Source: Curtobacterium sp. MCPF17_052 (lineage in GTDB: Bacteria > Actinomycetota > Actinomycetes > Actinomycetales > Microbacteriaceae). Taken from it: DNA of 64,000 nt. Shown piece after piece: positions 40,660 to 48,814 of the stretch; positions within the stretch are counted from its first letter, which is position 1; every line of letters begins with the position of its first letter. A program made the position numbers and the translations under genes. The stretch covers positions 186,001-250,000 of the forward strand of contig NZ_QKSD01000002.1 in the NCBI RefSeq assembly GCF_003234085.1, written 5' to 3'. The notes under the pieces are model-generated. The model was not told where the DNA came from. It saw nothing but the letters and a program-made list of their open reading frames with translations, and did no database searches.

Positions 40660-41850
40660 ATGACGACCACCGCACCCACCCCGACGACGGGGGGCACCCA
40701 GACCCGCATCCCGTGGAGCGCGCTCGTCGTCCTCGCCGCGATCGGGTTCCTGCTGCTGTCCGCCGAGACGATGCCGGCAGGGCTGCTGCCGCTGATGGCC
40801 CGCGACCTGGACACCGGCGAGGGTGTCATCGGTCAGTTCATCAGCGTCTGGGCGCTCGGCACCGTCGTGGTCACCGTGCCGGCCATCACGCTCACCCGCG
40901 GGATGCGCCGGAAGCCGCTGCTGCTCACGACCCTGACCTGCCTGGTGCTCGCGAACGCCGTGACCGCGATCTCGTCGGACGTCGTCGTCTCGCTCGCGTC
41001 CCGCTTCGTCGGCGGTGCGGCCACCGGCGTCCTGTGGGGGATGCTGGCCGCGTACGGGCGTCGGATCAGCCCGGCCTCCCGTGGTGGCCTGGCCCTGGCG
41101 ATCGTGTCGACGGGTGCGCCGGTCGGCTTCGCCCTCGGCACACCACTCGGCGCCTGGGTCGGTGGGGTGCTGGACTGGCGCTGGTCCTTCGCCGGCATCT
41201 CGGTGCTCGGCGTCGTGCTGCTCGTCCTGGTCACGCTCCTGGTGCCGGACGTCGCGGGACAGCCCGCCGGCGGACGCCTGCCGCTGCAGCGGGTGTTCCT
41301 CCTCCGCGGGGTGCCGGTCGTCCTCGCCGTCATCTTCGTGTGGATGCTGGGCCACAACACGATCTACACGTACATCGCGCCGTTCCTGCGGGACACCGAC
41401 ACGGGTCTCTCGGCGGACCTGGTGCTGCTGGTCTACGGGGTCTGCTCGATCGGTGGCGTCGTCCTGACGGCGGCCCTGATCGACCGGTACCCCCGGGGGC
41501 TGCTGTGGGCGAGCCTCGGCGGCTTCGTCGTCGCTGCGGTGCTGCTCGTCGTCGGGCACGGATCAGCCCCGGTCGTCCTCGGTGCGGCCGTGCTGTGGGG
41601 GCTGACCTTCGGCGGTGCGGCGCCACAGTTGCAGAGTGCACTGACGATCGCGGGCGGCACGGAGTCGGACCTGGCGAACGCGTTCCTGCCGGTGGCGTTC
41701 AACCTCGCGATCTCCGCCGCCGGTCTGGTCGGCGCGCTGCTCATCGCGGTCTCGGGCGGGCTGGTCCTCGCGGTGTCCATGGCCGTCCTCGGGGCCCTGG
41801 CGCTGGTCGTGACGGTGGTCGGCCGGCAGACCTTCGCCGGTCGTGCCTGA
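40660..41850 (+). CDS. MFS efflux transporter
   Basis: A 396-residue major-facilitator protein with about 12 helices. FLLLSAETMPAGLLPLMARDL in helix 1 and the GRRISPASRGGLALAIVSTG segment before helix 5 are typical of the DHA1 (Cmx/YdhP) drug exporters. The start MTTTAPTPTTGGTQ is a polar leader. With the MmyB-like regulator upstream it forms a sensing-export pair. It converges with the LCP gene with 12 bases between the stops. Confidence 0.85.
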   Translation: MTTTAPTPTTGGTQTRIPWSALVVLAAIGFLLLSAETMPAGLLPLMARDLDTGEGVIGQFISVWALGTVVVTVPAITLTRGMRRKPLLLTTLTCLVLANAVTAISSDVVVSLASRFVGGAATGVLWGMLAAYGRRISPASRGGLALAIVSTGAPVGFALGTPLGAWVGGVLDWRWSFAGISVLGVVLLVLVTLLVPDVAGQPAGGRLPLQRVFLLRGVPVVLAVIFVWMLGHNTIYTYIAPFLRDTDTGLSADLVLLVYGVCSIGGVVLTAALIDRYPRGLLWASLGGFVVAAVLLVVGHGSAPVVLGAAVLWGLTFGGAAPQLQSALTIAGGTESDLANAFLPVAFNLAISAAGLVGALLIAVSGGLVLAVSMAVLGALALVVTVVGRQTFAGRA

Positions 41851-41862
41851 ACGGAGCCCGGC

Positions 41863-43200
41863 CTAGTACTCCGACTTCGCCGCGCAGGTCACCGTGTCGG
41901 CGGTCTGGCCGGACACCGAGTCCGGCAGCTCAGCCGCGGACGCGCTCGCCCGGGGCGTCGCCGGAGGCGTCGTCGTGTTCCCGGAAACGGGCGGGGTGGT
42001 GGTGGTGGCTGATGGGCTGGCGGGAGCCGACGGCTTCGCGGTGGGCGCGTCGGGATCGCGCACGGCGGAACGGCCGAGGCTGTTCGGGGCGAGCTGCACC
42101 GGTTCGTCGGCCTGCAGCGCAGCCGTCAGGGTCTCCGCGGGCCCCTCGGACACCAGGACCCGAGCCGGGTCCTCGGGGTCGTCGACGACCGGGAACTGGA
42201 CGAACACCATGTTCGAGAGTCCGACGGTGTTGACCGCGAGGGCGAGGCGCGCCAGGGTCGCCGCGTCGTCGAGCGAATCCGACAGGACCATGTTCTTGAA
42301 GGCGGTGTCCGCGAGCCGCAGGACCTTCGCCGGGTTGGTGAGCGTGCCGGCGGAGACGGTCTGGCGGGCGAGGGCGGACATGAACGTCTGCTGGTTGCTG
42401 ATCCGGCCGAGGTCGCTCGCGTCGCCGACGCCGTGTCGCGACCGGAGGAACGCAGCGGCCTCGGCCCCTCGGAGCTCGCGGTTGCCGGGCTGCAGGTCGA
42501 GCGCCGGGGTGACGTCGTCGTCCTTGATCGGCGTGGCGAGGCAGACCGTGACACCGCCGACCGCGTCGGCCATCCGGACGACCCCGTCGAAGGTGATCTT
42601 GCCCGCGTAGGCGATCTGCAGGCCGGTGAGCTTGCCGATGGTGCTCGCGACGCAGGCCAGGCCGTGCTGCTCGCCGCCGCGGGAGAGCGCCGTGTTGAGC
42701 ATCGCGGCGGACGAGGCCGGGGTGACGGCACCGTCGTCGTTCGTGCACGCCGGGATCGGGACGACGAGGTCGCGCGGGAAGCTGATCACCGACATGTTCG
42801 AGTGGTCGGCCGAGATGTGCACGAGGATGTTGGTGTCGTTGTTGCCGACGCCGTTGCTGGCCCGCTGGTTGGCCGGGTCGTCGAACCCGGCACCCTGTCC
42901 GTCGCGGGTGTCGGTCGCGACGAGCAGCATGTTGACCTCGCCCGACTGGGCCGTCAGCGCGGGCGCCTTCTTCGCAGTGGTGCCGGGCATCGCGAGCGAG
43001 ACGGACGGCTGGGCGCCCTGCAGGACCTGCCAGGTGGCGATGGCGGCGATCGAACCGGACCCCACCACGGCGACCGCGGCGACGACGGCGATGCCGCGCA
43101 GCACGAACCCGAACGGACCGCGACGACGCAGCCTGCCGTGCCGGATGAGCGGTGACGGGCTCGTCGACTGGTCCGTGTGCGCTCGTCCGTCGTCCGACAT
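41863..43200 (-). CDS. LytR-CpsA-Psr (LCP) family cell-wall ligase
   Basis: A 445-residue protein with a basic cytoplasmic N-terminus, one membrane helix (about 35-57) and an extracytoplasmic LCP domain: NMLLVATDTRDGQ (the Asp-Arg phosphate-binding part), NDTNILVHISADHSNMSVISFPRDL with the conserved R-D-L, and a later EAAAFLRSRHG. The C-terminal about 80 residues are a Pro/Thr/Ser-rich, low-complexity tail ending in a Cys-containing motif. LCP enzymes attach polymers such as arabinogalactan or teichoic-like glycans to peptidoglycan. Confidence 0.85.
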   Translation of the reverse strand: MSDDGRAHTDQSTSPSPLIRHGRLRRRGPFGFVLRGIAVVAAVAVVGSGSIAAIATWQVLQGAQPSVSLAMPGTTAKKAPALTAQSGEVNMLLVATDTRDGQGAGFDDPANQRASNGVGNNDTNILVHISADHSNMSVISFPRDLVVPIPACTNDDGAVTPASSAAMLNTALSRGGEQHGLACVASTIGKLTGLQIAYAGKITFDGVVRMADAVGGVTVCLATPIKDDDVTPALDLQPGNRELRGAEAAAFLRSRHGVGDASDLGRISNQQTFMSALARQTVSAGTLTNPAKVLRLADTAFKNMVLSDSLDDAATLARLALAVNTVGLSNMVFVQFPVVDDPEDPARVLVSEGPAETLTAALQADEPVQLAPNSLGRSAVRDPDAPTAKPSAPASPSATTTTPPVSGNTTTPPATPRASASAAELPDSVSGQTADTVTCAAKSEY

Positions 43201-43290
43201 GCATCCCCCGGGGTCAGTCCGGGAGAGGTCCCGGTTCCGTCATCATGCCGGACCGCAGGGCTCCGCACCGTCGAGACACCTGAGAGACCG

Positions 43291-43695
43291 TCAGGCGGCG
43301 GCGCCCTCGTCCACCGCGAGCACGTCGGTCCGGAGCGCCGGGCAGTGCTCGGGACTCGGGTGCTCGGAGATGTGGATGACCTCGTCCAGCCGGTCCCGGG
43401 TCGCCGTCAGCTCGGCCAGCTGCGCGGTGATCCGGTCGCGTTCCTGCACGAGCAGGGCGAAGGACTCGGCCGTGGCTTCACCGGCGTCGACGCAGGGCAG
43501 GAGCCGGACGATGGTGCGGCTCGGCAGTCCGGCGGCGAAGAGCTGCTGCACCAGGCGGACCCGGTCCACGGCCTCCGTCCCGTAGGTCCGTTGCCCGGTG
43601 CCGGTCCGGGTGGCGGTGAGCATCCCCTGCTCCTCGTAGTAGCGGAGCGAGCGGACGCTCACCCCGGTCCGGGCAGCGAGGTCGCCGATGCGCAT
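43291..43695 (-). CDS. MerR-family regulator
   Basis: A 134-residue MerR protein: MRIGDLAARTGVSVRSLRYY is the wHTH, followed by EEQGMLTATRTGTGQRTY wing and a coiled coil, and a short C-terminus with two Cys that could bind a ligand. It is divergent from a short-chain dehydrogenase gene whose promoter has the long spacer that MerR proteins untwist. Likely activator of that gene. Confidence 0.85.
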   Translation of the reverse strand: MRIGDLAARTGVSVRSLRYYEEQGMLTATRTGTGQRTYGTEAVDRVRLVQQLFAAGLPSRTIVRLLPCVDAGEATAESFALLVQERDRITAQLAELTATRDRLDEVIHISEHPSPEHCPALRTDVLAVDEGAAA

Positions 43696-43713
43696 GTCGT
43701 CTCCGTTCGGGGC

Positions 43714-43745
43714 TTGCCCCTGACACTGATGTGAGGTCTTACCGT
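43714..43745 (+). promoter_or_regulatory. MerR-type promoter of the SDR gene
   Basis: TTGCCC (43714-43719) and TACCGT (43740-43745) are 20 bases apart, and the dyad CCTGACACTGATGTGAGG (43719-43736; CCTnACA and TGTnAGG) lies in the spacer. A long spacer with a central dyad is the hallmark of MerR-activated promoters. Confidence 0.6.
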
Positions 43746-43791
43746 AACCGAGCCGCAGCGGGACGGACCCGTTCGGCGGAAGGAAACCACC

Positions 43792-44493
43792 ATGGACATC
43801 ACCGGATCCGTCGCCCTCGTCACCGGTTCGAACCGCGGCATCGGACGACACTTCGTCGAACAGCTCCTCGAACGCGGCGCGTCGAAGGTCTACGCCACCG
43901 CCCGGCGTCCCGACCTCGTCGACGTCCCCGGGGTCGAGGTGCTCGCCCTCGACATCACCGACCCGGCCTCGGTCGCGGCGGCCGCCGCAGCAGCCGGCGA
44001 CGTCACGCTGCTGATCGACAACGCCGGCGTCTCGTCGTCCGGCTCGCTGCTCACCGACGACCTGGCGGACGCCCGCCGAGCCGTCGACACCCACCTCTGG
44101 GGAACGCTCGACATGGTCCGGGCGTTCGCGCCCGTCATCGAGCGGAACGGTGGGGGCGCCATCGTCAACGTCCTCTCCGCGCTCTCCTGGTTCTCGGCGC
44201 CGGGCGCGGGTGGGTACGCCATCGCGAAGGCCGCCGAGTGGAACATGACCAACGCCGTCCGGCTCGAGCTCGCCGGCCGGGGAGTCACCGTGCAGGGCCT
44301 CCACCTCGGCGCGGCCGACACCGACATGATGGCCGGCTACGACGGCCCGATGACCGACCCCGCGGACGTCGTCCGTGCGGCCCTCGACGGGGTCGAGCGG
44401 GACGCCACCGAGGTGCTGGTCGACGACTGGACCCGCCTGGTCAAGGCCTCCCTGGCGGGCGACCCGGTGGACTTCTCGGCGCAGATCGCCTGA
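43792..44493 (+). CDS. Short-chain dehydrogenase/reductase
   Basis: A 233-residue classical SDR. TGSNRGIG (about 11-18) is the cofactor loop, NAGVSS the structural NAG motif, and the catalytic triad is Ser in VLSALSWFS and Tyr-x3-Lys in GGYAIAKAAE. The RPDLVDVPG region after strand 2 suggests NADP. Substrate unknown; control by the adjacent MerR regulator suggests a stress or detoxification role. Confidence 0.85.
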   Translation: MDITGSVALVTGSNRGIGRHFVEQLLERGASKVYATARRPDLVDVPGVEVLALDITDPASVAAAAAAAGDVTLLIDNAGVSSSGSLLTDDLADARRAVDTHLWGTLDMVRAFAPVIERNGGGAIVNVLSALSWFSAPGAGGYAIAKAAEWNMTNAVRLELAGRGVTVQGLHLGAADTDMMAGYDGPMTDPADVVRAALDGVERDATEVLVDDWTRLVKASLAGDPVDFSAQIA

Positions 44494-44532
44494 CCCGGTC
44501 AGCGCGTGCCGACCGGCACCGGACCGGGGAGA

Positions 44533-44582
44533 CGACGGACGGGAGGCCCGTGGCGACACCGCCACGGGCCTCCCGTCCGTCG
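44533..44582. terminator. Bidirectional hairpin terminator
   Basis: A perfect 22-bp stem (44533-44554 with 44561-44582) and six-base loop between the convergent SDR and ABC-permease genes. Confidence 0.8.
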
Positions 44583-44610
44583 GGTGCATCAGTCCGCCAG
44601 CGCTGGTCGG

Positions 44611-45510
44611 TCAGCCCTTGAGGCCGGCGGAGGCCATCGTGGCGACGAACTGCTTCTGCGCGACGAGGAAGAGCAGGATCAGCGGCAGGGTCGCGACGAC
44701 GTTGCCCGCCATGAGGAGCGACCAGTCGGTGCGCCGCACGCCCTGGAAGTTCGTCAGGCCGAGCTGCAGCGTGAAGGCGTCCTCGTCGTTGATCGCGATG
44801 AGCGGCCAGACCAGGTCGTTCCAGGACCCGAGCAGTGTGAACACCGCCAGGGTGGCCAGGGCCGGACGGGCGAGTGGCAGCACGATCCGGAAGAAGACCT
44901 GCAGCCGGCTGCAGCCGTCGATCATGCCAGCCTCCTCGAGTTCGGCGGGCAGCGACAGGAAGAACTGCCGCATCAGGAAGATGCCGAACGCCGACGCGAG
45001 CCACGGCACGATCGCGGCACCCAGGTGGTCGACGAGGTGCAGCCGGGCGAACATGACGTAGGTGGGGATCATGAGCAGCTGCGACGGGATCATGATCGTG
45101 GCGAGGACGGCCAGGAACCCGAAGGTGCGGCCGGGGAAGCGCAGCCGGGCGAAGCCGTACCCGGCGAGCGAGCACAGGACCAGGTGCGAGACGATCGCCG
45201 ACGCCGACACGATGACGGTGTTGAGCAGCCAGTGCAGGACGTCGCTCTCGGCGAAGAGCCGCTCGTAGCCGGACAGGGTGAACTGCGTCGGGATGAAGGA
45301 CGGCGGGAACCTGTTGATCTCGGACGCGGGCTCGAGCGAGGTCGTGAACATCTCGATGAACGGCACCAGGAAGAGCAGCGAGATCGGCAGGAGCAGGAGG
45401 TGCCAGGGGCTGAACGGCAGGCGTCGCCGTCGCCGCGAGGTGGGTGCCCCGACGGCGTCGGCGCGGTCGGGACCGGGTACGAGGACGGGGACACGGGTCT
45501 CGGTGGACAT
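44611..45510 (-). CDS. ABC sugar transporter permease (MalG-type)
   Basis: A 299-residue permease with six helices. The EAA loop ELEEAGMIDGCSRLQVFFRIVLPLARP (about 198-223) is that of carbohydrate-uptake-1 permeases. A start overlap (TCAT region at 45510) joins it to the upstream permease. It imports oligosaccharides together with the binding protein and the MalF-type permease; no ATPase gene is adjacent, so a shared MsmK-like ATPase encoded elsewhere is likely. Confidence 0.85.
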   Translation of the reverse strand: MSTETRVPVLVPGPDRADAVGAPTSRRRRRLPFSPWHLLLLPISLLFLVPFIEMFTTSLEPASEINRFPPSFIPTQFTLSGYERLFAESDVLHWLLNTVIVSASAIVSHLVLCSLAGYGFARLRFPGRTFGFLAVLATIMIPSQLLMIPTYVMFARLHLVDHLGAAIVPWLASAFGIFLMRQFFLSLPAELEEAGMIDGCSRLQVFFRIVLPLARPALATLAVFTLLGSWNDLVWPLIAINDEDAFTLQLGLTNFQGVRRTDWSLLMAGNVVATLPLILLFLVAQKQFVATMASAGLKG

Positions 45511-46460
45511 CAGGGCGTGCTCCTTCCGGCGTGTCGCTGCGCGACCGTGACGATGACCGTGGTGACGAGGGTGAGGAAGAACAGGCCGTAGGCGATGGCG
45601 GAGCCGTAGCCGAACTGGAGGTTCTGGAACGCGACCTTCCAGAGGTGGTAGACGATCGTCTGCGTCGCGTCGAGCGGCCCTCCGCGGGTGGTCGCGTAGA
45701 CCAGGTCGAAGAGCTGGACCGCCTGCAGGGTCTGGTAGACGGCGACGAACGAGGTGACCGGCCGCAGCTGTGGCCAGACGACCCGCCAGAAGGTCTGCCA
45801 CGAGTTCGCGCCGTCGATCCGGGCGGCCTCGATGACCTCGCCGGGCACGTCCTGCAGTGCGGCGAGGTAGATCACCGTGGTGAACGCCGCCTGCCCCCAG
45901 AGCGACATCACGATGATGACGAGCATCGCCTCGCTCCGGTCCTCGAGCCAGCCCTGCTGCGGCAGGTGCAGGACCCGCAGGACGTTGTTCACGATGCCGA
46001 ACTGCGGGCTGAACAGGTACGTCGTGAGGATCCCGGTGGCGGCCGCGGATGCGACGAACGGCACGAAGACCGCCGTGCGGTAGAGCCCGATGAACCGGAT
46101 CTTGCGGTTGAGTGCCACCGCGAGGAACAGCCCGAGCAGGAGCGACGCCGGCACGAAGAGGACCGTGTAGAGCCCGGTGTGCAGGACGGCCGCTCCGAGC
46201 GAGGCATCGGTGGCCAGGTCCTGGTAGTTCTGCGTGCCGACGGCCGTCGCCGGGCTGAACCCGTCCCAGCTCTGGAACGAGAGCACGAGTGCCCACACGC
46301 CGGGGAAGATGGTCAGACCGAGGACGATGGCGAGCGCGGGGGCGACGAAGCCCCAGCCGGCTGCTGCCTCACGCCGGGACCGGGCGGACCGCCGACGGGC
46401 TGCGGCCTTCGCGGGCGTCTGCTCCCGCTGCCGGGGCGGCCGGATCGTGGAAGTGCTCAT
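45510..46460 (-). CDS. ABC sugar transporter permease (MalF-type)
   Basis: A 316-residue permease with a long basic, Ala/Arg-rich cytoplasmic N-terminus and six helices; EVIEAARIDGANSWQTFWRV-type EAA loop near residue 210. It pairs with the MalG-type permease whose start overlaps its stop. Part of an oligosaccharide uptake operon divergent from a DeoR regulator. Confidence 0.85.
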   Translation of the reverse strand: MSTSTIRPPRQREQTPAKAAARRRSARSRREAAAGWGFVAPALAIVLGLTIFPGVWALVLSFQSWDGFSPATAVGTQNYQDLATDASLGAAVLHTGLYTVLFVPASLLLGLFLAVALNRKIRFIGLYRTAVFVPFVASAAATGILTTYLFSPQFGIVNNVLRVLHLPQQGWLEDRSEAMLVIIVMSLWGQAAFTTVIYLAALQDVPGEVIEAARIDGANSWQTFWRVVWPQLRPVTSFVAVYQTLQAVQLFDLVYATTRGGPLDATQTIVYHLWKVAFQNLQFGYGSAIAYGLFFLTLVTTVIVTVAQRHAGRSTP

Positions 46461-46470
46461 GTCGTGGCTC

Positions 46471-47811
46471 CTAGCCCTGTCGCAGTGCCTTGTCGGCGGC
46501 GACGGTCGCCTGCCGCAGCGTCTCGGCCGGGGTCCCCTCGCCCTGGAGCACCCGCGCGACCCCGTTGCCGACGGCTTCGGACAGGCCGTTGTAGCCGGGC
46601 ACCGTCGGTCGCGCCTGTTCGGCGTTGGCGGAGTTCGCCTGCATGACGTCGAGCCCCGGCAACGCGGCGACCTGCTTCCGGAACGCGGCGCTGGAGGTCT
46701 CGCTCGAGCGGAGCGGCAGGTTGCCGACGGCGACGTTGAACCGCTCGTCCTGTTCCGCCGAGGTCAACCACCGGGTGAACTCGGTCGCCCAGTGCGCGCG
46801 GTTCACGTCCTCGTTGTCGAACACCGTCCAGAGGTCCGGGCCCGACACGGTCTGGTGGTCGCCGTCGGTGCCCGGCAGCTGGACGACGCCGTACGAGGTC
46901 TTCGCCGTCTGCAGGGCCGAGAGTTGCCACGGGCCGGAGGTGATCATCCCGATCCGGTCGCTCGCGAACAGCTGCGCGGCCTTCGTGTCGGTCTGGTCGA
47001 GGTACACGCTGCGGTCGTCGACCGCCATGGCGCGGAGGAACGTGACCGCCTCGACCCCGGCCTTCGAGTCGAAGGCGGACTGTTCGCCGTCCTCGCTGAG
47101 GATCGCGCCGCCGTTCTGCCAGAGGTGTGGCCAGAGCTGCCAGGTGGTCTCCTCGCTGCCGGAGACCGAGTAGCCGTACCCGTAGGTGTGGCTGTCCGCG
47201 TCCGTCAGTCGCTTCGCCGCACGCCGGAAGTCGGTCCAGGTCCAGTCCGCGGTCGGGTACGCGACGCCGGCCCGGTCGAACACGGTGGTGTTGTAGAGCA
47301 GCGAGATGTTGTCGACGACGGCGGGGAACCCGATCACCTTGCCGCCGGTCGGTTGCGCGGTCTCCCGGGCCGCCGACGAGAACTCGTCCCAACGGACCTC
47401 CGGATCGGACACCACGTCCCGGAGGTCGAGCGTCCGACCGGAGCGCTCGAGCTGGCTCGCCCAGGAACCGAACGTGTAGGAGATGTCGGGGGAGTCGTGG
47501 CCGGCGAACGACGCCGCGAGTTTCTGGAGGAGCTCCTCGGTCGACGAGGCACCGGAGGACATGTCGATCGTGACGTTCGGGTGCTCCTCCTCGAACTCCG
47601 CGACGAGGCGCTGCAGGAGCTTCTCGGCCTGGTCGCTCTGGCCGGACCACATGGTGATGGTGACCGGTGCGTCGGTGTCGAGCACGGTCGCCCCCGGGGA
47701 AGCGCAGCCGGCGACCATCGTCGTCGTGACCGCGAGGGCGACACCGAGCACGAGGCCCTTCAGCCGTCTGGTCGATGGTCGGAGGGTGGACGTCCGTCGT
47801 CGTGTCGGCAC
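46471..47811 (-). CDS. Extracellular sugar-binding lipoprotein
   Basis: A GTG at 47811 with AAGGAG seven bases upstream. The 446-residue product has a twin-Arg-poor signal peptide with lipobox MVAGC, then a SBP_bac_1 fold beginning VTITMWSGQSDQAEKLLQRL. It captures an oligosaccharide and delivers it to the permeases. The longer open frame upstream runs antisense to the DeoR gene and is not coding. Confidence 0.85.
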   Translation of the reverse strand: MPTRRRTSTLRPSTRRLKGLVLGVALAVTTTMVAGCASPGATVLDTDAPVTITMWSGQSDQAEKLLQRLVAEFEEEHPNVTIDMSSGASSTEELLQKLAASFAGHDSPDISYTFGSWASQLERSGRTLDLRDVVSDPEVRWDEFSSAARETAQPTGGKVIGFPAVVDNISLLYNTTVFDRAGVAYPTADWTWTDFRRAAKRLTDADSHTYGYGYSVSGSEETTWQLWPHLWQNGGAILSEDGEQSAFDSKAGVEAVTFLRAMAVDDRSVYLDQTDTKAAQLFASDRIGMITSGPWQLSALQTAKTSYGVVQLPGTDGDHQTVSGPDLWTVFDNEDVNRAHWATEFTRWLTSAEQDERFNVAVGNLPLRSSETSSAAFRKQVAALPGLDVMQANSANAEQARPTVPGYNGLSEAVGNGVARVLQGEGTPAETLRQATVAADKALRQG

Positions 47812-47929
47812 CGAGAACTCCTTCGTGATCGAACCGTGGGATGGGTCGTGGAGGCATACTGTGTGGTTTTGAGCAGTTGTCGCAATGAACGACCAGAAAC
47901 GCGCAGTCCAGTTGAGCGAAAGGGAATCC

Positions 47930-48754
47930 GTGACGCACTTCCTCGAGTCCGCCCCGATCCTCCGGACCGGGTCGTCGAAGCGGTCCAGCCGCAAGATCGC
48001 GATCATCACGGCCGTTCGCGAACGTCGGAGCGTCGGGCTCGACGACCTGGTGCGGGCGTTCGGGGTGTCCGCGGCGACGATCCGGCGAGACCTAGCGGAC
48101 CTCGAGGACCAGGGGCTCCTCGCCCGGACACACGGCGGAGCGCGGACCCTGTCACCGGCGTCCGAGGTCCCCGTCGGGCTGCGGGACTCCCAGTACCGCG
48201 ACGCGAAGCTGCTCATCGCCCGCTGCGCCGCGACCCTGCTGCCCGAGGGGCCCTGCGCCGTGGCGATCGGCGGTGGCACCACGGCCGCCGGGGTCGCGCG
48301 TGCGCTGATGTTCCGGGCAGACCTCACCGTGGTCACGAACTCGGTGACGACGGCGTCGGAGATCGGCGGCCGGCCGAACCTCACGGTGGTGGTCACCGGC
48401 GGCGTCGTCCGCGGGCACTCCCTCGAACTGGTCGGTGCGCTGGCGGAGAGCACCTTCAACGCCGTCACCGTGGGGACCGCGATCCTCGGCATGGACGGTG
48501 TCAGCGTCGCGGGCGGGGCGACGACGCACGACGGGACCGAGGCGCGGACGAACAGCGTCATGGCGCGTCGGGCTCACCGGGTCGTGGTGGTCGCCGACTC
48601 GTCCAAGATCGGCCGGGTCACCACGGCCCGGGTCGCCGACCTCGGCGACGTGGACGACCTGGTGACCGACGACGCGGCGGATCCCGACGAACTCGACCGC
48701 ATCCGGCGGCACGGCGTCCGCGTCCACACGGTCAGCGTGCCGCCGCCGCGCTGA
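47930..48754 (+). CDS. DeoR-family transcriptional regulator
   Basis: A GTG at 47930 is preferred because GAAAGGGA stands seven bases upstream; the ATG at 47885 has no ribosome binding site. The 274-residue product has the DeoR wHTH (AIITAVRERRSVGLDDLVRA, then SAATIRRDLADLEDQGLLARTHGG) and a DeoRC sugar-phosphate sensor domain (VAIGGGTTAAGVARAL, VTNSVTTASEI, VVVTGGVVRGHSLELVG). It is divergent from the sugar transport operon and probably represses it. Confidence 0.8.
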   Translation: MTHFLESAPILRTGSSKRSSRKIAIITAVRERRSVGLDDLVRAFGVSAATIRRDLADLEDQGLLARTHGGARTLSPASEVPVGLRDSQYRDAKLLIARCAATLLPEGPCAVAIGGGTTAAGVARALMFRADLTVVTNSVTTASEIGGRPNLTVVVTGGVVRGHSLELVGALAESTFNAVTVGTAILGMDGVSVAGGATTHDGTEARTNSVMARRAHRVVVVADSSKIGRVTTARVADLGDVDDLVTDDAADPDELDRIRRHGVRVHTVSVPPPR

Positions 48755-48814
48755 CCCGCACCGGGCCGACGCACGCACCCGTCGGCGCGCCCGGCAGCGT
48801 GCGCAGCGTGTCCG

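Noticed and set aside
47885..47929. ATG at 47885 as DeoR start
   Set aside because: No ribosome binding site, while GAAAGGGA precedes the GTG at 47930.
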